From Mucilaginibacter sp. UBA5151 (GTDB lineage: Bacteria; Bacteroidota; Bacteroidia; Sphingobacteriales; Sphingobacteriaceae), in contig DHXR01000014.1 in NCBI GenBank assembly GCA_002413785.1, positions 1 to 23,418 on the forward strand: DNA of 23,418 nucleotides, in the 5' to 3' direction. Every line of letters begins with the position of its first letter. Positions within the stretch are counted from its first letter, which is position 1. This document shows, piece after piece, positions 22,468 to 23,418 of this stretch. The translations under genes were made by a program, and so were the position numbers. The notes under the pieces are model-generated. The model searched no databases. It was given only the letters and a program-made list of their open reading frames with translations, and had not been told where the DNA came from.

Positions 22468-22502
22468 CCTGTAAAAAGCAATAAAAAATAGCTTTGTACA
22501 GG
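22468..22502. repeat. 12-bp hairpin before the RhuM remnant
   Basis: CCTGTAAAAAGC (22468-22479) pairs with GCTTTGTACAGG (22491-22502) with one mismatch around an A-rich loop. It ends 19 bases before the ATG and may be a relic of the event that removed the 5' part of the gene. Confidence 0.4.
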
Positions 22503-22521
22503 TTGTCATATTCATAAAACG

Positions 22522-22949
22522 ATGGATGATTTATTGGATGAAAATTCAGTTATTTCCATTTTGGAAATAACTGCCGCCGATGAAAAAAAATATAAAACCA
22601 AATTCTACAACCTTGATGCTATCATTTCCGTTGGGTACAGGGTAAACTCAGCACAGGCAACACAGTTCCGCATTTGGGCTACCAAAACCTTGAAGGAGTA
22701 TATTATAAAAGGTTTTGCCATAGACAGCGAACGCCTGAAACAGGGCGGCAATTTGTTTGGCAAAGATTATTTTGAGGAACTACTTGAACGTATCAGGGAG
22801 ATACGGGCCAGTGAAAGGCGCTTTTACCTCAAAATAACTGATATATACGAACAATGCAGTACCGACTACAATAAAGATGCGGATATTACCCGGATCAGAA
22901 TTTTGAATCGGATTTTGATAAAGCAATTAAAAGGATAGCTAAGATTTAA
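22522..22949 (+). pseudogene. RhuM-family protein, truncated and frameshifted
   Basis: RhuM-type proteins are found next to mobile and defence genes; their biochemical role is not settled. The open frame (22522-22938, 138 residues) contains highly typical family text: FYNLDAIISVGYRVNS, TQFRIWATKTLKEYIIKGFA, LFGKDYFEELLERIREIRAS and ERRFYLKITDIYEQC. Full-length members are about 330 residues and have about 60 residues before this, which are missing. After NKDADIT the frame reads an unlikely RIRILNRILIKQLKG, while the -1 frame from 22890 to the stop at 22947-22949 reads PDQNFESDFDKAIKRIAKI, which is what I expect at the extreme C-terminus of the family. So about 110 residues have been deleted out of frame between the two parts. 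Not functional as a full protein. Confidence 0.75.
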
Positions 22950-23048
22950 TAAAAACAAGCTTATTTCCCTGATGTTTCATTGCTTTTTTGATGTTTTTTG
23001 TATATTTATCTGATAAACACGGTTTTATACAAAAAAATCCCCTCTTTT

Positions 23049-23167
23049 TTTTGATGAGCTAAACGCACTTAGCTCATCAAAATGATAAAATTACGATGAC
23101 CTAAACGCGTTTAGCTTCTCAAAACGATAAAATTACGATGAGCTAAACGCATTTAGCTCATCGTAAT
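23049..23167. repeat. Array of three 26-bp palindromes at 42-bp period
   Basis: Palindromic units at 23053-23078, 23095-23120 and 23137-23162 start exactly 42 bases apart. Spacers of 16 bases (AAAATGATAAAATTAC and AAAACGATAAAATTAC) differ at one base. Unit cores are CTAAACGCACTTAG, CTAAACGCGTTTAG and CTAAACGCATTTAG. Unit 3 extends to a perfect 16-bp stem with loop CGCA (23132-23167); unit 1 has a 14-bp stem (23049-23082); unit 2 has a perfect 14-bp core but mutated outer arms. Confidence 0.9.
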
Positions 23168-23200
23168 CGGGTAATTATTATCCTGAAAGTAGGGTTGGTA

Positions 23201-23224
23201 CTTGCCGGTGACCATACCGGCAAG
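23201..23224. terminator. 9-bp GC-rich hairpin
   Basis: CTTGCCGGT (23201-23209) pairs with ACCGGCAAG (23216-23224) around GACCAT. There is no T-run after it, and no intact gene upstream, so it may simply be part of the repeat cluster. Confidence 0.4.
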
Positions 23225-23293
23225 GGCGAAGCACCTTCTAAATCTCCCCCGGATGTCATTAAGTTAAGGAGAAAACGTTTTTTCAATGCGTTT

Positions 23294-23324
23294 ACCCTCT
23301 TTCTGCCGTAGGCAAAGAGAGGGT
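23294..23324. repeat. Imperfect hairpin, ACCCTCTTT type
   Basis: ACCCTCTTTCTGCC and the complementary GGCAAAGAGAGGGT face each other around GTA with two mismatches. It is directly followed by the left arm of the 22-bp inverted repeat, so both may be one compound repeat unit. Confidence 0.5.
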
Positions 23325-23330
23325 GGTCGA

Positions 23331-23418
23331 GCGAAGCAAAGACCGGGTGAGTTAACTAATGAAGCGATATTAGCGCTAATGCATGGCGGCGAATCTACTC
23401 ACCCGGTCTTTGCTTCGC
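23331..23418. repeat. 22-bp perfect inverted repeat reaching the window end
   Basis: Bases 23331-23352 are exactly complementary to 23397-23418, the last base of the window, so the right arm may continue outside. The 44-base interior holds the perfect 12-bp palindrome ATTAGCGCTAAT (23369-23380). Arms contain CACCCGGTCTTTG / CAAAGACCGGGTG. Confidence 0.9.

Larger units (their letters stand above)
22950..23418. other. Gene-free region packed with palindromic repeats
   Basis: No protein-coding ORF is convincing here. It contains the three-unit palindrome array (23049-23167), a 9-bp hairpin (23201-23224), a repeat shared with 613-630 (23235-23250), an imperfect hairpin (23294-23324) and a 22-bp inverted repeat cut by the window end (23331-23418). 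Confidence 0.7.

Noticed and set aside
23049..23167. Possible CRISPR array
   Set aside because: Only three units, the spacers are nearly identical to each other, the units are palindromes, and no cas gene is present.
1..23418. tRNA or rRNA genes
   Set aside because: I looked in the intergenic gaps for T-loop-like and acceptor-stem patterns and saw none; a covariance-model scan would settle it.

Overview
The window looks like chromosomal DNA of a Bacteroidota species, most likely family Sphingobacteriaceae (Mucilaginibacter/Pedobacter-like). The grounds are protein style (Bacteroidota-type citrate synthase, PEP carboxylase, DUF2795 protein, GH3 and GH19 enzymes), AT-rich intergenic DNA, scarce Shine-Dalgarno sequences, and several matches to the Bacteroidota -7 promoter box TAnnTTTG placed just upstream of genes. 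The genus is an inference; no rRNA or tRNA gene is present.

Layout. 1-672: C-terminal remnant of an Rpn-type nuclease/transposase gene, then a gene-free stretch with two palindromes. 673-5517: citrate synthase (minus), divergent from a four-PAS membrane hybrid histidine kinase (plus). 5518-9010: an octamer tandem repeat running into the stop of a MacB-like ABC permease (minus), then queA and ispD (plus). 9011-10195: a 49-residue membrane protein, a DUF2795 protein and a PduO-type cobalamin adenosyltransferase, all minus. 10395-12804: a secreted GH19 chitinase-like protein, a two-gene PIN-domain toxin/antitoxin-like pair with a good promoter, and a 207-residue protein I do not recognise. 12854-15905: a MacB/LolD-type ABC ATPase and a FUSC/YccS-like membrane protein (minus). 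16214-19585: PEP carboxylase and thymidylate kinase (plus). 19612-22115: a 43-residue small ORF and a GH3 beta-glycosidase (minus). 22162-23418: a decay zone holding the tail of a membrane protein, a doubly broken RhuM-family gene, and a dense set of palindromic repeats.

Most genes are single-gene housekeeping or accessory units: carbon metabolism (citrate synthase and PEP carboxylase are both around the oxaloacetate node but not adjacent), tRNA queuosine, isoprenoid precursor, dTTP and cobalamin cofactor synthesis, and polysaccharide breakdown (GH19, GH3). The ABC ATPase and permease may be two halves of one transporter; they lie 6 kb apart but share an 8-base motif just upstream of each start.

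I see no complete, clearly new multi-gene system. The most unusual signals are small repeat structures: a 73-bp palindromic element flanked by a perfect 12-bp direct repeat immediately after the ppc stop (MITE-like insertion); three 26-bp palindromes at an exact 42-bp period beside the broken RhuM gene; a 22-bp inverted repeat ending at the window edge; and imperfect repeats that supply the first and last codons of ispD and the stop of the ABC permease.
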